63,823 nt of DNA from an uncultured Verrucomicrobiales bacterium (GCA_938082635.1 CALLLI010000047.1:1-63823), one strand, 5' to 3'; shown: positions 23,562 to 33,387, counted from the first letter of the stretch. Notes: generated by a model from the letters alone, not told the origin. A program made the numbers and translations.

Positions 23562-24382
23562 GTGATCCAAGCGTCAGAGCGACCGAGCGAAAGATCACCC
23601 GTTACCGTGGCCAAGATGCCAAGGAGATGCAGGATGCTGTCACCGTGGAGGAACCCTTGGAGATTAGGGTGGACGGCACCAGTGTCGCCGTGGTCATGCG
23701 AACGCCAGGCGACGATCTCGACCTCACGCGCGGCTTCCTCCTAACAGAAGGCATGGTGCAGAAACCGAGCGATATCTTCGAGATCTCGCAGTGTCCGAGC
23801 CAAGAAACGGAGACGGGCTCGGGAAACGTTGTGGATGTGCTCCTCACGAATCCGGAGACCGTCGATTTGAAAGCGCTCTCTCGAAACGTCTACACGAGCA
23901 GCTCCTGCGGGATCTGCGGCCGGGCGACGCTGGAAAGTGTGTTTCAGCAATTTCCGTCAATCGAAAGTGAATTCGTGATCAAGCATGAGCTTTTGGCAAC
24001 GTTGTCAGACCAACTGCGCGAAGCTCAGCAGACCTTTGCTCAGACTGGTGGTTTGCATGCGAGCGCGTTGTTCGATGCCGAGGGGAAGCTCTTGCTCGTG
24101 CGGGAGGATGTGGGCAGACACAATGCCTTGGACAAGGTCATCGGCCATGAGTGGCAGGCGGGGCGCACCCCGATGACAAATCGCCTCTTATTAGTTTCAG
24201 GTCGGGTTTCTTTTGAACTCATGCAGAAAGCTCTCTGCGCTGGGATTCCGTTCGTTTCCGGTATTTCGGCGCCTAGCAGCCTCGCGATTGACTGTGCTGA
24301 GGAGGGAAATCAAACGCTCATCGGTTTCTTGCGCGGTGAGACTATGAACGTGTATGCGCATCCTGAACGGCTTCTTTCCTAA
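23558..24382 (+). CDS. fdhD: Formate dehydrogenase accessory sulfurtransferase FdhD
   Basis: 274 aa. FdhD carries sulfur from a cysteine desulfurase to the Moco of formate dehydrogenase and is needed for its activity. The active CxxC loop is SSSCGICG (about residues 112-119), and the Moco-binding block REDVGRHNALDKVIG follows (about 184). ATG 23558 overlaps the mobA stop (ATGA) and is preferred over the earlier in-frame start at 23471, which would overlap mobA by 90 bases. Together with mobA it predicts a Mo/W formate dehydrogenase in this organism, not found in the window. Confidence 0.95.
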   Translation: MSDPSVRATERKITRYRGQDAKEMQDAVTVEEPLEIRVDGTSVAVVMRTPGDDLDLTRGFLLTEGMVQKPSDIFEISQCPSQETETGSGNVVDVLLTNPETVDLKALSRNVYTSSSCGICGRATLESVFQQFPSIESEFVIKHELLATLSDQLREAQQTFAQTGGLHASALFDAEGKLLLVREDVGRHNALDKVIGHEWQAGRTPMTNRLLLVSGRVSFELMQKALCAGIPFVSGISAPSSLAIDCAEEGNQTLIGFLRGETMNVYAHPERLLS

Positions 24383-24429
24383 CTGTTTCTGATCAGCGAC
24401 TTGGGCAGGATGAATCTAACAAACTAATC

Positions 24430-24867
24430 ATGACATACGAAACTTTCACCCCTGAAACACTGATCCAGGTCGCGCAAGAGACTATTGCGACGGCGAAATT
24501 TCCGCAGCTCGCGACGATGGACGGTGATCAACCCCGAGTGCGCCCCGTTTCTCCTCTCAAAGTAGAGGGGTTCACTGTCTTCATAGCGAATCTGCGATCC
24601 TACAACAAGACCCCGCAGATCGTGGCCAATCCTAAGGTGGAACTTTGTTACTTGTCCCCTGCTCACGATCAGGTGCGCATCACTGGGGTCGCTGAGGTGG
24701 AAACAGACGCTGAGGTGTTAGACGATCTTTGGCAAAGCAACCCCCTCCTGCGGAAATACTTGGGATCGCAGGACAATCCGGAGCTGATCATCTATCGGAT
24801 CGAGCCCAGCTCTGTGTGCTTCATGCGCGAGTGGGCTCTGAATTATCATGACGTTCCGCTAGTCTAG
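24430..24867 (+). CDS. Pyridoxamine 5'-phosphate oxidase-family flavoprotein
   Basis: 145 aa, single split-barrel FMN-binding domain. Key stretches: TAKFPQLATMDGDQPRVRPV at the start, VFIANLRSYNKTPQI (phosphate-binding strand and helix), NPKVELCYLSP and VRITGVAEVETDAE. The family ranges from true oxidases to small FMN/heme proteins, and the substrate cannot be told. The PdxH C-terminal signature is absent, so it is not PdxH. Two bases separate it from the dihydrouridine synthase gene. Confidence 0.85.
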   Translation: MTYETFTPETLIQVAQETIATAKFPQLATMDGDQPRVRPVSPLKVEGFTVFIANLRSYNKTPQIVANPKVELCYLSPAHDQVRITGVAEVETDAEVLDDLWQSNPLLRKYLGSQDNPELIIYRIEPSSVCFMREWALNYHDVPLV

Positions 24868-24869
24868 AT

Positions 24870-25913
24870 ATGCGCGAATTCTTGCCAGAGAATCGACCGC
24901 TGCTCTTGCTGGCGCCGATGCAGGATATCACGGACCTGGCCTTCATGGGAATCATGGAGCGCTTTGGCGGCGGGCCAGATGCTTACGTAACGGAATATTT
25001 CCGCGTGCATGAAGATTCCACGCTGGAGAAACACATCCTACGCTCGATCGACGAGAACCGCACGGGCAAGCCGATTCTGGCCCAGATGATTGGGCAATCT
25101 ATTCCAGACCTCGTCCGCACAGCCAAGCTTCTGGAGGCACATGCCGTGGCGGGAATCGATCTCAACCTTGGTTGCCCGGCACCTGTCGTCTGCAACAAGT
25201 CGGCTGGTGGTGGCTTACTTCGTAAGTTAGACCATTTGGACGTGATTCTGGGAAGTCTACGAGAGGCGATTAGCGGGCGGTTCACAGTGAAGACGCGTTT
25301 GGGTTACCATGAAGCGGACGAGTTTGCCGCCGTGCTGGAAATCTTTAGCCGACATGCGATCGATGCGCTCAGCATCCATGGTCGCACCGTCGCCGAGCGG
25401 TATCGTACTCCGATCCACCCGAACTGGATTCGCCAAGCCGTGGAGCAGTTCCCCTGCCCGGTCTTTGCCAATGGAAATGTCGTTTCGGTAGAGACGGGGA
25501 GAGCGCTTCACGCTCAAACAAACGCTGCAGGCTTGATGATCGGACGCGGAGCGATTCGCAACCCATGGCTGTTTGGACAATTGCGCGATACCTATGAGGG
25601 CCGAGCGCACACTTCGCCAACGTTAGGCGATGTCTATCACTACATAAAGGCGCTGTATGAAGAGACGAAGCGAACAACGCGTTTCAGCGAAGCAAAGCAC
25701 GTCCAAAAAGTTAAGAAGTATTTGGTATTCATTGCCCAGGGCATTGATCCAGCAGGTGCTTTTGAACACGCAATTCGGCGAGTGAAGACACCAGAAGCGT
25801 TCTGGGAACAGTGTGAAGTTCATTTGGCGAAGCACTCGGACGAACTCATGAAAGGACCGCCCCAGCAATCGAAGGTGTTCTGCGGCTTCGAAGCGCTACT
25901 GACTCAAGATTGA
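24870..25913 (+). CDS. dus: tRNA-dihydrouridine synthase
   Basis: 347 aa. A flavin-dependent enzyme that reduces uridine in tRNA D-loops. The N-terminal TIM barrel begins LLLLAPMQDITDLAFM, the catalytic Cys is in NLGCPAPVVCNKSAGGGLL (about residue 112, 'V.NK.AG..LL' motif), FMN-phosphate motifs are LSIHGRTVAERY and FANGNVVS, and the C terminus holds the helical tRNA-binding domain. The Dus subfamily (A, B or C) is not certain. The gene starts 2 bases after the flavoprotein stop and is followed by a hairpin, so it ends that unit. Confidence 0.93.
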   Translation: MREFLPENRPLLLLAPMQDITDLAFMGIMERFGGGPDAYVTEYFRVHEDSTLEKHILRSIDENRTGKPILAQMIGQSIPDLVRTAKLLEAHAVAGIDLNLGCPAPVVCNKSAGGGLLRKLDHLDVILGSLREAISGRFTVKTRLGYHEADEFAAVLEIFSRHAIDALSIHGRTVAERYRTPIHPNWIRQAVEQFPCPVFANGNVVSVETGRALHAQTNAAGLMIGRGAIRNPWLFGQLRDTYEGRAHTSPTLGDVYHYIKALYEETKRTTRFSEAKHVQKVKKYLVFIAQGIDPAGAFEHAIRRVKTPEAFWEQCEVHLAKHSDELMKGPPQQSKVFCGFEALLTQD

Positions 25914-25932
25914 ATTCGATCAAAGGAACGGC

Positions 25933-25954
25933 CGCCCGCTGAAGAAGGCGGGCG
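25933..25954 (+). terminator. Hairpin after dus
   Basis: 7-bp G+C stem cgcccgc/gcgggcg with an 8-base loop, 19 bases after the dus stop. The following T content is weak (accttaaccctt), so termination may be partial. Confidence 0.55.
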
Positions 25955-25960
25955 ACCTTA

Positions 25961-26171
25961 ACCCTTGCAATCGTACAACCCCCAAAACCACCTAGCTTTT
26001 AATTAGTTGGACCCAGGGAAGATGGAGTCGTAAGGCGGCCCGGGAGGTTTAGTCCCTTGCCATCCCCGTCGTTATAATCCTCCCGGTCTCTAGAATAAGC
26101 AAGTTCTATCGGCCCTGCCCTGGAGCGATTCCAACGGTTGATAGGGCGGAAATAGGCCTTAGGAGAAGGCT
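25961..26171 (+). promoter_or_regulatory. Structured leader upstream of argC
   Basis: 211 bases without a gene. An 8-bp perfect stem (ccgggagg 26040-26047 with cctcccgg 26079-26086) encloses a 31-base loop. A second possible stem pairs ctatcggccct near 26106 with agggcggaaatag near 26144. The ribosome binding site aggag is at 26161-26165, 6 bases before the argC ATG. No known riboswitch consensus is recognised. The layout suggests a cis-acting leader, but its ligand or regulator is unknown. Confidence 0.4.
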
Positions 26172-27218
26172 ATGAACAAAATTCCGGTCGCTGTCATCGG
26201 TGCGAGTGGTTACTCCGGCACCGAACTCCTGCGTTTGCTCCTCTTTCACGAGGCGGCAGATTTGGTGTGCCTGACTTCACGCCAATCCGCTGGCAAGGCG
26301 CTCTCAGACGAACAGCCACGTTTCCGGGGGCTCCCGAAAGCGGAGGCGCTTCAGTTCTGCGAACCGCGCATGGAGAATCTCGAAGCATGTGGAGCCAAAT
26401 TGGCCTTTCTCGCGCTGCCGCACGGGGTGGCTTACCAATTTGCTGAGCCATTGCTGGAACGCGGCTGGCGGGTGATCGATCTAAGTGACGACTTTCGGGT
26501 GCAAGATGCTGAAGCCTACGCTGCCTTTCGGGAACACGAACACCCCGCGCCACACTTGCTGCCAAAGGCCGTGTATGGTCTGCCGGAACTTCATCGGGAA
26601 GCGATTCGGAAAACCTCGCTCGTCGCCTGCCCAGGATGCTATCCCACGAGCATGATCATGCCCCTGGTGCCGCTGCTGCGTGCTGGCTGCATCGATCCAG
26701 ATTCCATCTGCATTTCCTCCATGAGCGGTGTGAGTGGTGCCGGGCGCAAAGCCGCGATTCCGTTACTTTTCGTAGAGTGCAACGAAAGCGTCAGGCCTTA
26801 CAATATTCCCAAGCATCGTCATCTCGCTGAAGTTGAGCAGGAACTCAGCCTCGCGGCAGGTCGTCCCGTGACGGCTTCCTTCACACCGCACCTCGTACCA
26901 ATCAATGCGGGTATCGCTACAACGATCTACGCCAACGCGGCAGACGGCGCGACTGCGGAGACCGTTGCCAAGGCCCTGACGAAAGCTTACGGAAACGAGC
27001 CTTTCGTCAGACTGCTAGGAGAAGGCACGCTGCCAGACACCAAGCACGTCGTGGGCACGAACTACATCGACATCGGCTGGGTGCATGATCCGCGCACGAA
27101 CCGCTTCGTCATCTGCAGCGCCGAGGATAACTTGGGCAAAGGTGCCGCGAGCCAGGCCATTCAGAATTTCAATCTCCTACATGACTTGCCGGAGACGACG
27201 GGACTGCAGCGTGTCTAG
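26172..27218 (+). CDS. argC: N-acetyl-gamma-glutamyl-phosphate reductase
   Basis: 348 aa. The third step of arginine synthesis: NADPH reduction of N-acetylglutamyl phosphate to the semialdehyde. The NADP-binding start is VAVIGASGYSGTELLRLL (residues 6-23), and the catalytic Cys is in VACPGCYPTSMI (about 155). A conserved His in FTPHLVPINAGI (about 240) follows. A good SD (aggag) precedes ATG 26172. No other arginine gene is adjacent. The 3' end overlaps the end of the CotH gene on the opposite strand by 4 bases. Confidence 0.97.
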   Translation: MNKIPVAVIGASGYSGTELLRLLLFHEAADLVCLTSRQSAGKALSDEQPRFRGLPKAEALQFCEPRMENLEACGAKLAFLALPHGVAYQFAEPLLERGWRVIDLSDDFRVQDAEAYAAFREHEHPAPHLLPKAVYGLPELHREAIRKTSLVACPGCYPTSMIMPLVPLLRAGCIDPDSICISSMSGVSGAGRKAAIPLLFVECNESVRPYNIPKHRHLAEVEQELSLAAGRPVTASFTPHLVPINAGIATTIYANAADGATAETVAKALTKAYGNEPFVRLLGEGTLPDTKHVVGTNYIDIGWVHDPRTNRFVICSAEDNLGKGAASQAIQNFNLLHDLPETTGLQRV

Positions 27219-30200
27219 GGCTTACGGGTGAGGGTGATCTCTGCCAGAGGCGACCATTTCCCACCCAAGAGCGAGCGCGCTCGCACACGGGTTTCGCCGC
27301 TGGCCTTGAGTGGGATAGGCTCGGCTCCTTCGTAATGAAGCCCCTGAATCCGTGGAGTGATGATGAAGTCCGAGCTCCTCGCGCCATCCATGCCGTGAAT
27401 GGCTAACAGATTCTCACCCGCACGTAGGAGCTGGCTGGCGTCGTCTAAGGGAAAGTCGATGAACTCTACCGCCTCTTCGTCGGGGTTGTCTGTCGTGGCC
27501 TCCGAGTCCCACCGTGGCCTGGCAGGCGCATTGGCAGCGACAATCTGCTCGCCATTCAGGTAGGCGACGAAGCCGTCATCGTAACGCATGCCTAGCGTCA
27601 GTTCATCATAGCCTTGCAAATGCGCTTTAGCTAAAGAGAACGGCACGCGGATGTAGGCCGAGGTCCGCCCGTTCTCTCGCATGGTTTCCAGAAGGTCGAG
27701 GCCGATCAGGTCATTGTATTCACCCGCAGTGTCATAGCCCATCCCCGTGCGTCCTGGTGTCCAAGCTTGATCATCGAACGCTGGTTGGGTCCAGGTGAGC
27801 CCAAGGGCACGATTCTGAGGCACGAAAGCGCGGGCGGGAGCACCGTCACCGAGCAAGAGCGTACGCTCCACCTTCGGAATCCGAGCGCGTTGGGCTGAGG
27901 CCGCAGGTTTCTCATCGGGCCCACGCGGGTCACTGCCATCTGTCGTCACATAAATGAGCCCTTCGCCATCAGCAGCATAAACAGGGGTCGATGCACTTAC
28001 ATTACCACTTCCACGAGTAAAGCGAGGCGCCGGTAATCCAGCATACCAACCACGACCATGCAGTTGCTGAAGGAGAGGTTCATGACGTCCCTTGATAAAC
28101 GTCTCGATCTTCTCAACCGCTCGCAGCCACGTCTCTCTGTTGCGATCCTCCCCGCCCCAGCGTGCCGAGTGCGCAATGATGGCTTGATCAATGGTGTCCT
28201 TGCGGGCCCGCAACCGTGCTAGGCCTGCCTGAGGTGTGAGCGCCCCGGATCCGAAGAGATGCTGTTCGGCACGCCCGGTGAAGCGCTTGATATAGTTTGG
28301 ATTCTCAACAAGCCGCGTGTGAAGCCAATGCACATTGAAATCTCGCTCACGAACATTCGATCGATCTCGTCGAAAGCGTTCATCTGCTAAGAACGAACCG
28401 GTCATATCATTCTGCCCAAGCCCTAAAGAATGCTCGGAGTCATGCTCGAAGAACTTGAAGCCATCCGAGTTCACTCGGTTGTAGATGGAGAAGTAATTGT
28501 TTCCAGTTGTGAAGGTACCACCCGGCCCATCTTTGTCTCCCGTGTAGAAGGTGATGAGCATGTAATCGATCACATTATCAATATCGACTAAACGTTCGAA
28601 CTCAGAGTTCCGTGTACCGTCGGTATTCATTCCCTGGACATTGAAATAGGCTCCATCCTCTTGGAACCCGCGGCTGGCCGCTTGGTAGAGCCGCCCTCGC
28701 GCTTCACCGGTGCCGTCTGTCACTTTACCCTTAGTCTTCACGGTATCGTAGTCTTCTTTCTCGCCGCCAAAGTAGGCTGCGCCGTAATTCGACTCCGATC
28801 GTTCCTGAGTCATGTAGATGCCCCAGTAGTGCCCATTGAGGTATAAATGATAGAATCGCGTGCGCGTGTACGGTTGCCCCATCGCTCCTTGCGTATCGCG
28901 GGACCACACATCACGCAGCAAGGTGTTTCCACTCCCACCATCAAAGGCCCAGGAGTAGTTCATGCTTGAACGGAAATCGATCTTATCGAACTCCTTGACG
29001 CCCTCGTCCTCAAACAGAGGGTACTTCAGTTTCCCATTCCCATACTTCTTGCGAAAGATCATGCGGAACCCATGCTTAGGATTGCGTCCCTGTCGGCTAA
29101 AGCCACCGCGCGCACGGAGACCGCCATTTACCTGGAATCCAGGAGAACCATCCTGATTGAGAAGCTCGACCGAAGCCGCCCGTTCCCAGGGGAGTCCTCT
29201 TCCTTGAGCATTCGCATAAATGCCAGTCTGGGGATCAAAGAGACTCTTGAGTGGAGAGACGATGGAGATCGAAGGCAAGGACCGAAGGGACGCCTTGACC
29301 TCCTCGGGCGTATGTAGGTTTCCAACGATCGCAGGATCCATCCCGTAGTCCATTTCTTGGTCATTCACATAGTCTTCAGGCCAACCAGTGGGCGCCACCT
29401 TGTCAGACGTATGAATGATATCATCGAGGAAGAGAAAAGTTCGCGTGACAACGCGGGCCGACTTGTAACTAGCCTTAAGGGCAGCCACTCGCAGGATGGT
29501 GGTTTTAGAAATCGCTAGAGGCTCAGTATAGACCTTACCGGAGTCAGCAGTGGGCTCATCTCCATTGAGGGTGTAGCGAATTTCCGCACCAGGTGTCGAC
29601 GTCTCAAGCTCTAGCTCAAAGGGCTTCTCATAATGGCTCGCCTTGTGACTCAGATAGAGCGGCTTGACAAAGCCCAAGAGTTTCTCGCTATTCGGCCCGC
29701 CGGGAGTCGCCGCTAGCAACAACCCTTCTTCCTCAGTGCTGGCAATGCGGCCATAAGAAACATCATCATGCTGATCCGGGTACTCCGGAGCGTAGGCGTG
29801 ACAGACCGTCTTGCCATCTGGTTTGATCAGCGCCAAGTACTCACCCTTCCCATCGAGCTTGAAGGGGACGTGAATAGAAGGAGCTTGTTTCTTGGGCCTA
29901 TCAGGAAGACGCACTCGGCGCTGCCGACGCTCGAGCCGTTGCAAGATTTCGTCGACTCTCTCTGGCGTCATACTCTCGATGAACTCCTCTGAGATCCCCC
30001 AATCCAGCAACCGTTGTCGCTTCGGGTCCATCGGTGCGTTGACCTTGATCTCTTTCTCTAAACCAGATGCGAAGATGATAAGGTAACCTCCGGCAGGGAG
30101 AGCCATCTTCGGAAACTTCCACTTTTCCAGGTCGGCCTTGGAGTCTGTTAGTGCGTAGCCTTCTAGATTGAGTTCTTCATTGTCGGGATTGTGAACCTCA

Positions 30201-30337
30201 ATCCAATCGTAGGCTTCGCCGTCCGCATCTCTGATACCTGTATCGTTCTGAGCAAGAAACTCGGAAATCAAAGGTTCTGCTAGGGCCGCCTTGGCCAGAA
30301 AGACTGCGGCGAGGAAAGACAGACGGAACCGAATCAT
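27215..30337 (-). CDS. Large secreted lamin-tail/CotH-kinase protein
   Basis: 1040 aa from ATG 30337, which opens a signal peptide (MIRFRLSFLAAVFLAKAALA). Residues about 20-95 form a lamin-tail domain (DWIEVHNPDNEELNLEGYAL). Residues about 255-310 look like a chitobiase/FN3-type beta domain (EIRYTLNGDEPT...STTILRVAA). The CotH region lies at about 395-650: RGGFSRQGRNPKHGFRMIF, LRDVWSRDTQGAMGQPYTRT, LYLNGHYWGIYMTQERS. CotH proteins are atypical kinases; this Verrucomicrobia/Planctomycetes type is secreted and may phosphorylate or organise surface proteins, but its activity is unproven. Two more beta-rich domains end the chain, including a LamG-like segment around residue 900. Confidence 0.85.
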   Translation of the reverse strand: MIRFRLSFLAAVFLAKAALAEPLISEFLAQNDTGIRDADGEAYDWIEVHNPDNEELNLEGYALTDSKADLEKWKFPKMALPAGGYLIIFASGLEKEIKVNAPMDPKRQRLLDWGISEEFIESMTPERVDEILQRLERRQRRVRLPDRPKKQAPSIHVPFKLDGKGEYLALIKPDGKTVCHAYAPEYPDQHDDVSYGRIASTEEEGLLLAATPGGPNSEKLLGFVKPLYLSHKASHYEKPFELELETSTPGAEIRYTLNGDEPTADSGKVYTEPLAISKTTILRVAALKASYKSARVVTRTFLFLDDIIHTSDKVAPTGWPEDYVNDQEMDYGMDPAIVGNLHTPEEVKASLRSLPSISIVSPLKSLFDPQTGIYANAQGRGLPWERAASVELLNQDGSPGFQVNGGLRARGGFSRQGRNPKHGFRMIFRKKYGNGKLKYPLFEDEGVKEFDKIDFRSSMNYSWAFDGGSGNTLLRDVWSRDTQGAMGQPYTRTRFYHLYLNGHYWGIYMTQERSESNYGAAYFGGEKEDYDTVKTKGKVTDGTGEARGRLYQAASRGFQEDGAYFNVQGMNTDGTRNSEFERLVDIDNVIDYMLITFYTGDKDGPGGTFTTGNNYFSIYNRVNSDGFKFFEHDSEHSLGLGQNDMTGSFLADERFRRDRSNVRERDFNVHWLHTRLVENPNYIKRFTGRAEQHLFGSGALTPQAGLARLRARKDTIDQAIIAHSARWGGEDRNRETWLRAVEKIETFIKGRHEPLLQQLHGRGWYAGLPAPRFTRGSGNVSASTPVYAADGEGLIYVTTDGSDPRGPDEKPAASAQRARIPKVERTLLLGDGAPARAFVPQNRALGLTWTQPAFDDQAWTPGRTGMGYDTAGEYNDLIGLDLLETMRENGRTSAYIRVPFSLAKAHLQGYDELTLGMRYDDGFVAYLNGEQIVAANAPARPRWDSEATTDNPDEEAVEFIDFPLDDASQLLRAGENLLAIHGMDGARSSDFIITPRIQGLHYEGAEPIPLKASGETRVRARSLLGGKWSPLAEITLTRKP

Positions 30338-30469
30338 GCTTAAAGGTTCTAACGGCGACACGAGAAATGCAATCCAAAGGCGCCTCGGGATTCACTCAGA
30401 CGATGAGCGCTTGACTTTCAACTGAGCGCCCATTCTCTGGCGGGCCAATTCCGACCCTCTACTGACGAT

Positions 30470-32857
30470 ATGAACGACGACAAGCCGAAGACCGACTACA
30501 TGGAGAATGATCTCCTGTCGAAGCAGGAACAGTTCTTTCCCGGGAAGGTCACTCGCCATGAAATTGCTGACAGCGCGGGCACATTCTGGACGGACAACGG
30601 TGTTGTCCTTCGTGTTTCCTTCCTATCAAAGGCGCTCTTACGTTTTCGTTTCGGTACGGAAGGTGAATTCGAGGAAGATTTCTCCTACGCCATCGATCCG
30701 AAATTCACCCCAACTAGCGTCACCCTAACGAAACGCACGAAGAGTGACTCCATCGTTCTTGGCTCAAGCACTCTGGAAGTGGAGATCTCACTTGAAGGGC
30801 TTCGTGTGACCATCCGCGACTCCTCAAGAAAGGTGTTATGTGAGGACGAGAAAGGTTTCCACTGGCAAGAGAACCTCAACGCCGGTGGCAACATCGTCAT
30901 GTGCAGCAAGCTCATTCAAGGCGGTGAAGAATTCTACGGATTAGGAGACAAGAGTTGCTCTCTTTCCCTTCGAGGCAAACGATTCCAACTATGGGGATCT
31001 GACACTTACGCGTATGGTCGTGATACCGACCCTCTCTACAAGAACATCCCCTTTTACCTAAGTCTGCATCATAAGAAAAGCTACGGCATCTTTTTCGATA
31101 ACACTTTCCGCAGCACTTTTGACTTCGGACATGAGCGCAACAATGTAAGTAGCTTCATCTCACAAGGCGGAGAGATGAACTACTATTTCATGTATGGGGA
31201 CGGCCAGCTCGAAGTGACGGAGGCCTTCGCTCAACTGACAGGCCGCCCTGACCTGCCGCCCATGTGGGCACTGGGCTATCATCAGTGCAAGTGGAGCTAC
31301 GCAGATGAAGCGACGGTCAAGAAGATCACTTCGACCTTTCGTGAACTCGAGATTCCCTGCGACGCCATCTACTTGGACATCGACTACATGGACGGCTTTC
31401 GCTGTTTCACGTGGAATGAGGAGAACTTTCCAGATCGGCGCAAGATGATCTCAGACCTTGAAACACAGGGTTTCAAGACCGTCGTGATGATCGATCCCGG
31501 AATCAAGGTGGACGAGGATTACTGGGTCTACAGGGAAGGCAAAGAGGGCGACCATTTCTGCAAACGCATGGATGGCGCACGCATGAAGGGCAGTGTCTGG
31601 CCCGGCAAGTGTTGTTTTCCTGACTTCACCAAAGCGAGCGTTCGCGAATGGTGGGCTGGCCTCTACAAAGGACTGATGTTAGAAGACGGCGTCCATGGTG
31701 TGTGGAATGACATGAACGAGCCTGCCGTGTTTGAGACTGGCACATTCCCAAATGACGTCCGCCATGACTATGAAGGTCAGCCATGCAGCCATCGCAAAGC
31801 GCACAATATCTATGGTACGCAGATGGTCCGGGCGACCTACGAGGGCTTGAAGAGATTTGGCAATGGCAAACGGCCCTTTGCCATCACCCGCTCAGCTTAT
31901 GCCGGAGTACAACGTTTCTCCTCTGCATGGACAGGAGACAACGTGGCTTCCTGGGAACACTTGCGCATTGCCAACGTGCAATGCCAACGCCTCGCGATGA
32001 GCGGGCTGTCGTTCATCGGCTCGGACATTGGTGGGTTCATAGATAGTCCAGACGGTGAACTCTACACCAGATGGCTTCAAATGGCCGTCTTCCATCCGTT
32101 CTGCCGCACCCATTCGTCTGGTGATCACGGCGATCAAGAACCTTGGTCGTTTGGTGAGCCTTATACCTCGATTGCTCGAGAAGCAATCGAGCTTCGTATG
32201 CGGCTCCTCCCCTACATTTACACCATATTCTGGCAACATCACCACATCGGCACACCGATGTTACGTAGCCTGGTGGCACTCTCACCTGATGATCCCGAGA
32301 CGCATCATCGGGAGGAGGAGTTCGGTTTGGGGGATCAGCTGCTCATCTGCCCAGTATCGCAGCCCGGAATCGACGGACGCTGGGTCTATTTACCTGATGG
32401 AGAATGGATCGACTTTTGGGAGGACCTGGCCCACGACGGGAGCAATGAAATTTGGGTGCGCACACCGCCCAATCAGATCCCGATCTTTGTCCGGGCGGGC
32501 AGCGTGCTCACGATGGGGCCTCGTCAGCAATACGTCGGCCAACTCCCAACGGCCCCGCTCTCGCTACACGCCTATTTGCCCAAGGGAGATGCCGTGACGA
32601 CTCAATGCTACGAGGATGCTGGAGACGGGGACGGCTCTACGGTGGTCAAGACGTTCACCTTGTCTCGGAAAGGATGCCGACAAGATCGTTCCGGGGACTT
32701 CGAAGAGCGCTATCAGACCTATGACTTGGTCCTGCACATGTCTGATGAAGTCTCAAAAGTGATCGTCGATGGCACCGAAATCCAGGTCGAGCGCACCGAT
32801 AAGACCCTAACGTTCAGACGGATTAGTAAGAACTTTCGAGAAATTACCTTTGATTAG
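30470..32857 (+). CDS. Glycoside hydrolase family 31 alpha-glucosidase
   Basis: 795 aa. It hydrolyses alpha-linked glucosides from the non-reducing end. The catalytic nucleophile Asp is in HGVWNDMNEPAVF (about residue 412), the acid/base Asp in SAWTGDNVASWEHL (about 489), and GH31 barrel landmarks PPMWALGYHQCKWSY and YLDIDYMDGFRCFTW precede them. The N-terminal beta domain and C-terminal beta domains are complete. No signal peptide is visible, so it probably acts in the cytoplasm on imported sugars. It is divergent from the CotH gene, and a zinc-ribbon gene and two dehydrogenases follow. Confidence 0.95.
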   Translation: MNDDKPKTDYMENDLLSKQEQFFPGKVTRHEIADSAGTFWTDNGVVLRVSFLSKALLRFRFGTEGEFEEDFSYAIDPKFTPTSVTLTKRTKSDSIVLGSSTLEVEISLEGLRVTIRDSSRKVLCEDEKGFHWQENLNAGGNIVMCSKLIQGGEEFYGLGDKSCSLSLRGKRFQLWGSDTYAYGRDTDPLYKNIPFYLSLHHKKSYGIFFDNTFRSTFDFGHERNNVSSFISQGGEMNYYFMYGDGQLEVTEAFAQLTGRPDLPPMWALGYHQCKWSYADEATVKKITSTFRELEIPCDAIYLDIDYMDGFRCFTWNEENFPDRRKMISDLETQGFKTVVMIDPGIKVDEDYWVYREGKEGDHFCKRMDGARMKGSVWPGKCCFPDFTKASVREWWAGLYKGLMLEDGVHGVWNDMNEPAVFETGTFPNDVRHDYEGQPCSHRKAHNIYGTQMVRATYEGLKRFGNGKRPFAITRSAYAGVQRFSSAWTGDNVASWEHLRIANVQCQRLAMSGLSFIGSDIGGFIDSPDGELYTRWLQMAVFHPFCRTHSSGDHGDQEPWSFGEPYTSIAREAIELRMRLLPYIYTIFWQHHHIGTPMLRSLVALSPDDPETHHREEEFGLGDQLLICPVSQPGIDGRWVYLPDGEWIDFWEDLAHDGSNEIWVRTPPNQIPIFVRAGSVLTMGPRQQYVGQLPTAPLSLHAYLPKGDAVTTQCYEDAGDGDGSTVVKTFTLSRKGCRQDRSGDFEERYQTYDLVLHMSDEVSKVIVDGTEIQVERTDKTLTFRRISKNFREITFD

Positions 32858-32901
32858 AGAATGTTATTTGAAATTTACATTAAAAATGGTAATTATCAAA
32901 A

Positions 32902-33387
32902 GTGTCGGTTAATGAAACAGGCCAATTTCTCACTTTTCACTGCACCTCTTGCAAGGGACGCATTCAGACGCCCGCTCACTTCGCTGGCGTCTCCGCACCT
33001 TGTCCATTTTGTGCTCAGATCGTGACCGCTCCCCACGCTAGACCTGCTCAATCCTTTCCAGCACCGGCAACGAAGCGGGCAGCGATTAGGCGTCTCTTGT
33101 TGCCTGAGCACCTTTCAGATCCCCCCCTTGAGCCCGTGCGGTTCGCTCCGCGGGAGATTAAGCCTCAATCCAGCCGCACTGAGGCTGCCCTTCCGACCAA
33201 AGAGCCCATTTCCACCTTGGATCAGCTTCTCAATACCATGGTTGCCATGGAAGAGCAGGTTGAATCTAGGCCTCGGCTCCGCCGCAAAGGTAAGGTGCCG
33301 TTCGAGCGCCCCCTTCGGCGCACTGATGACCACACCCTTCGATCCCTTCGATCTTCTAGGCGAGAAGGCCTTGAGCACATGGGCTGA
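32902..33387 (+). CDS. Zinc-ribbon protein of unknown function
   Basis: 161 aa, GTG start at 32902. The N-terminal 30 residues hold a zinc ribbon: FHCTSCKGRIQTPAHF and APCPFCAQIV (two CxxC pairs). The rest is basic and probably disordered, with Arg-rich stretches (RPRLRRKGK, RRSSRREG avoided as a domain). I do not recognise a family for the tail. Such small zinc-ribbon proteins with basic tails may bind nucleic acid. It sits between the GH31 gene and the dehydrogenase pair, all rightward; whether it belongs to one transcript is unclear. Confidence 0.6.
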   Translation: MSVNETGQFLTFHCTSCKGRIQTPAHFAGVSAPCPFCAQIVTAPHARPAQSFPAPATKRAAIRRLLLPEHLSDPPLEPVRFAPREIKPQSSRTEAALPTKEPISTLDQLLNTMVAMEEQVESRPRLRRKGKVPFERPLRRTDDHTLRSLRSSRREGLEHMG

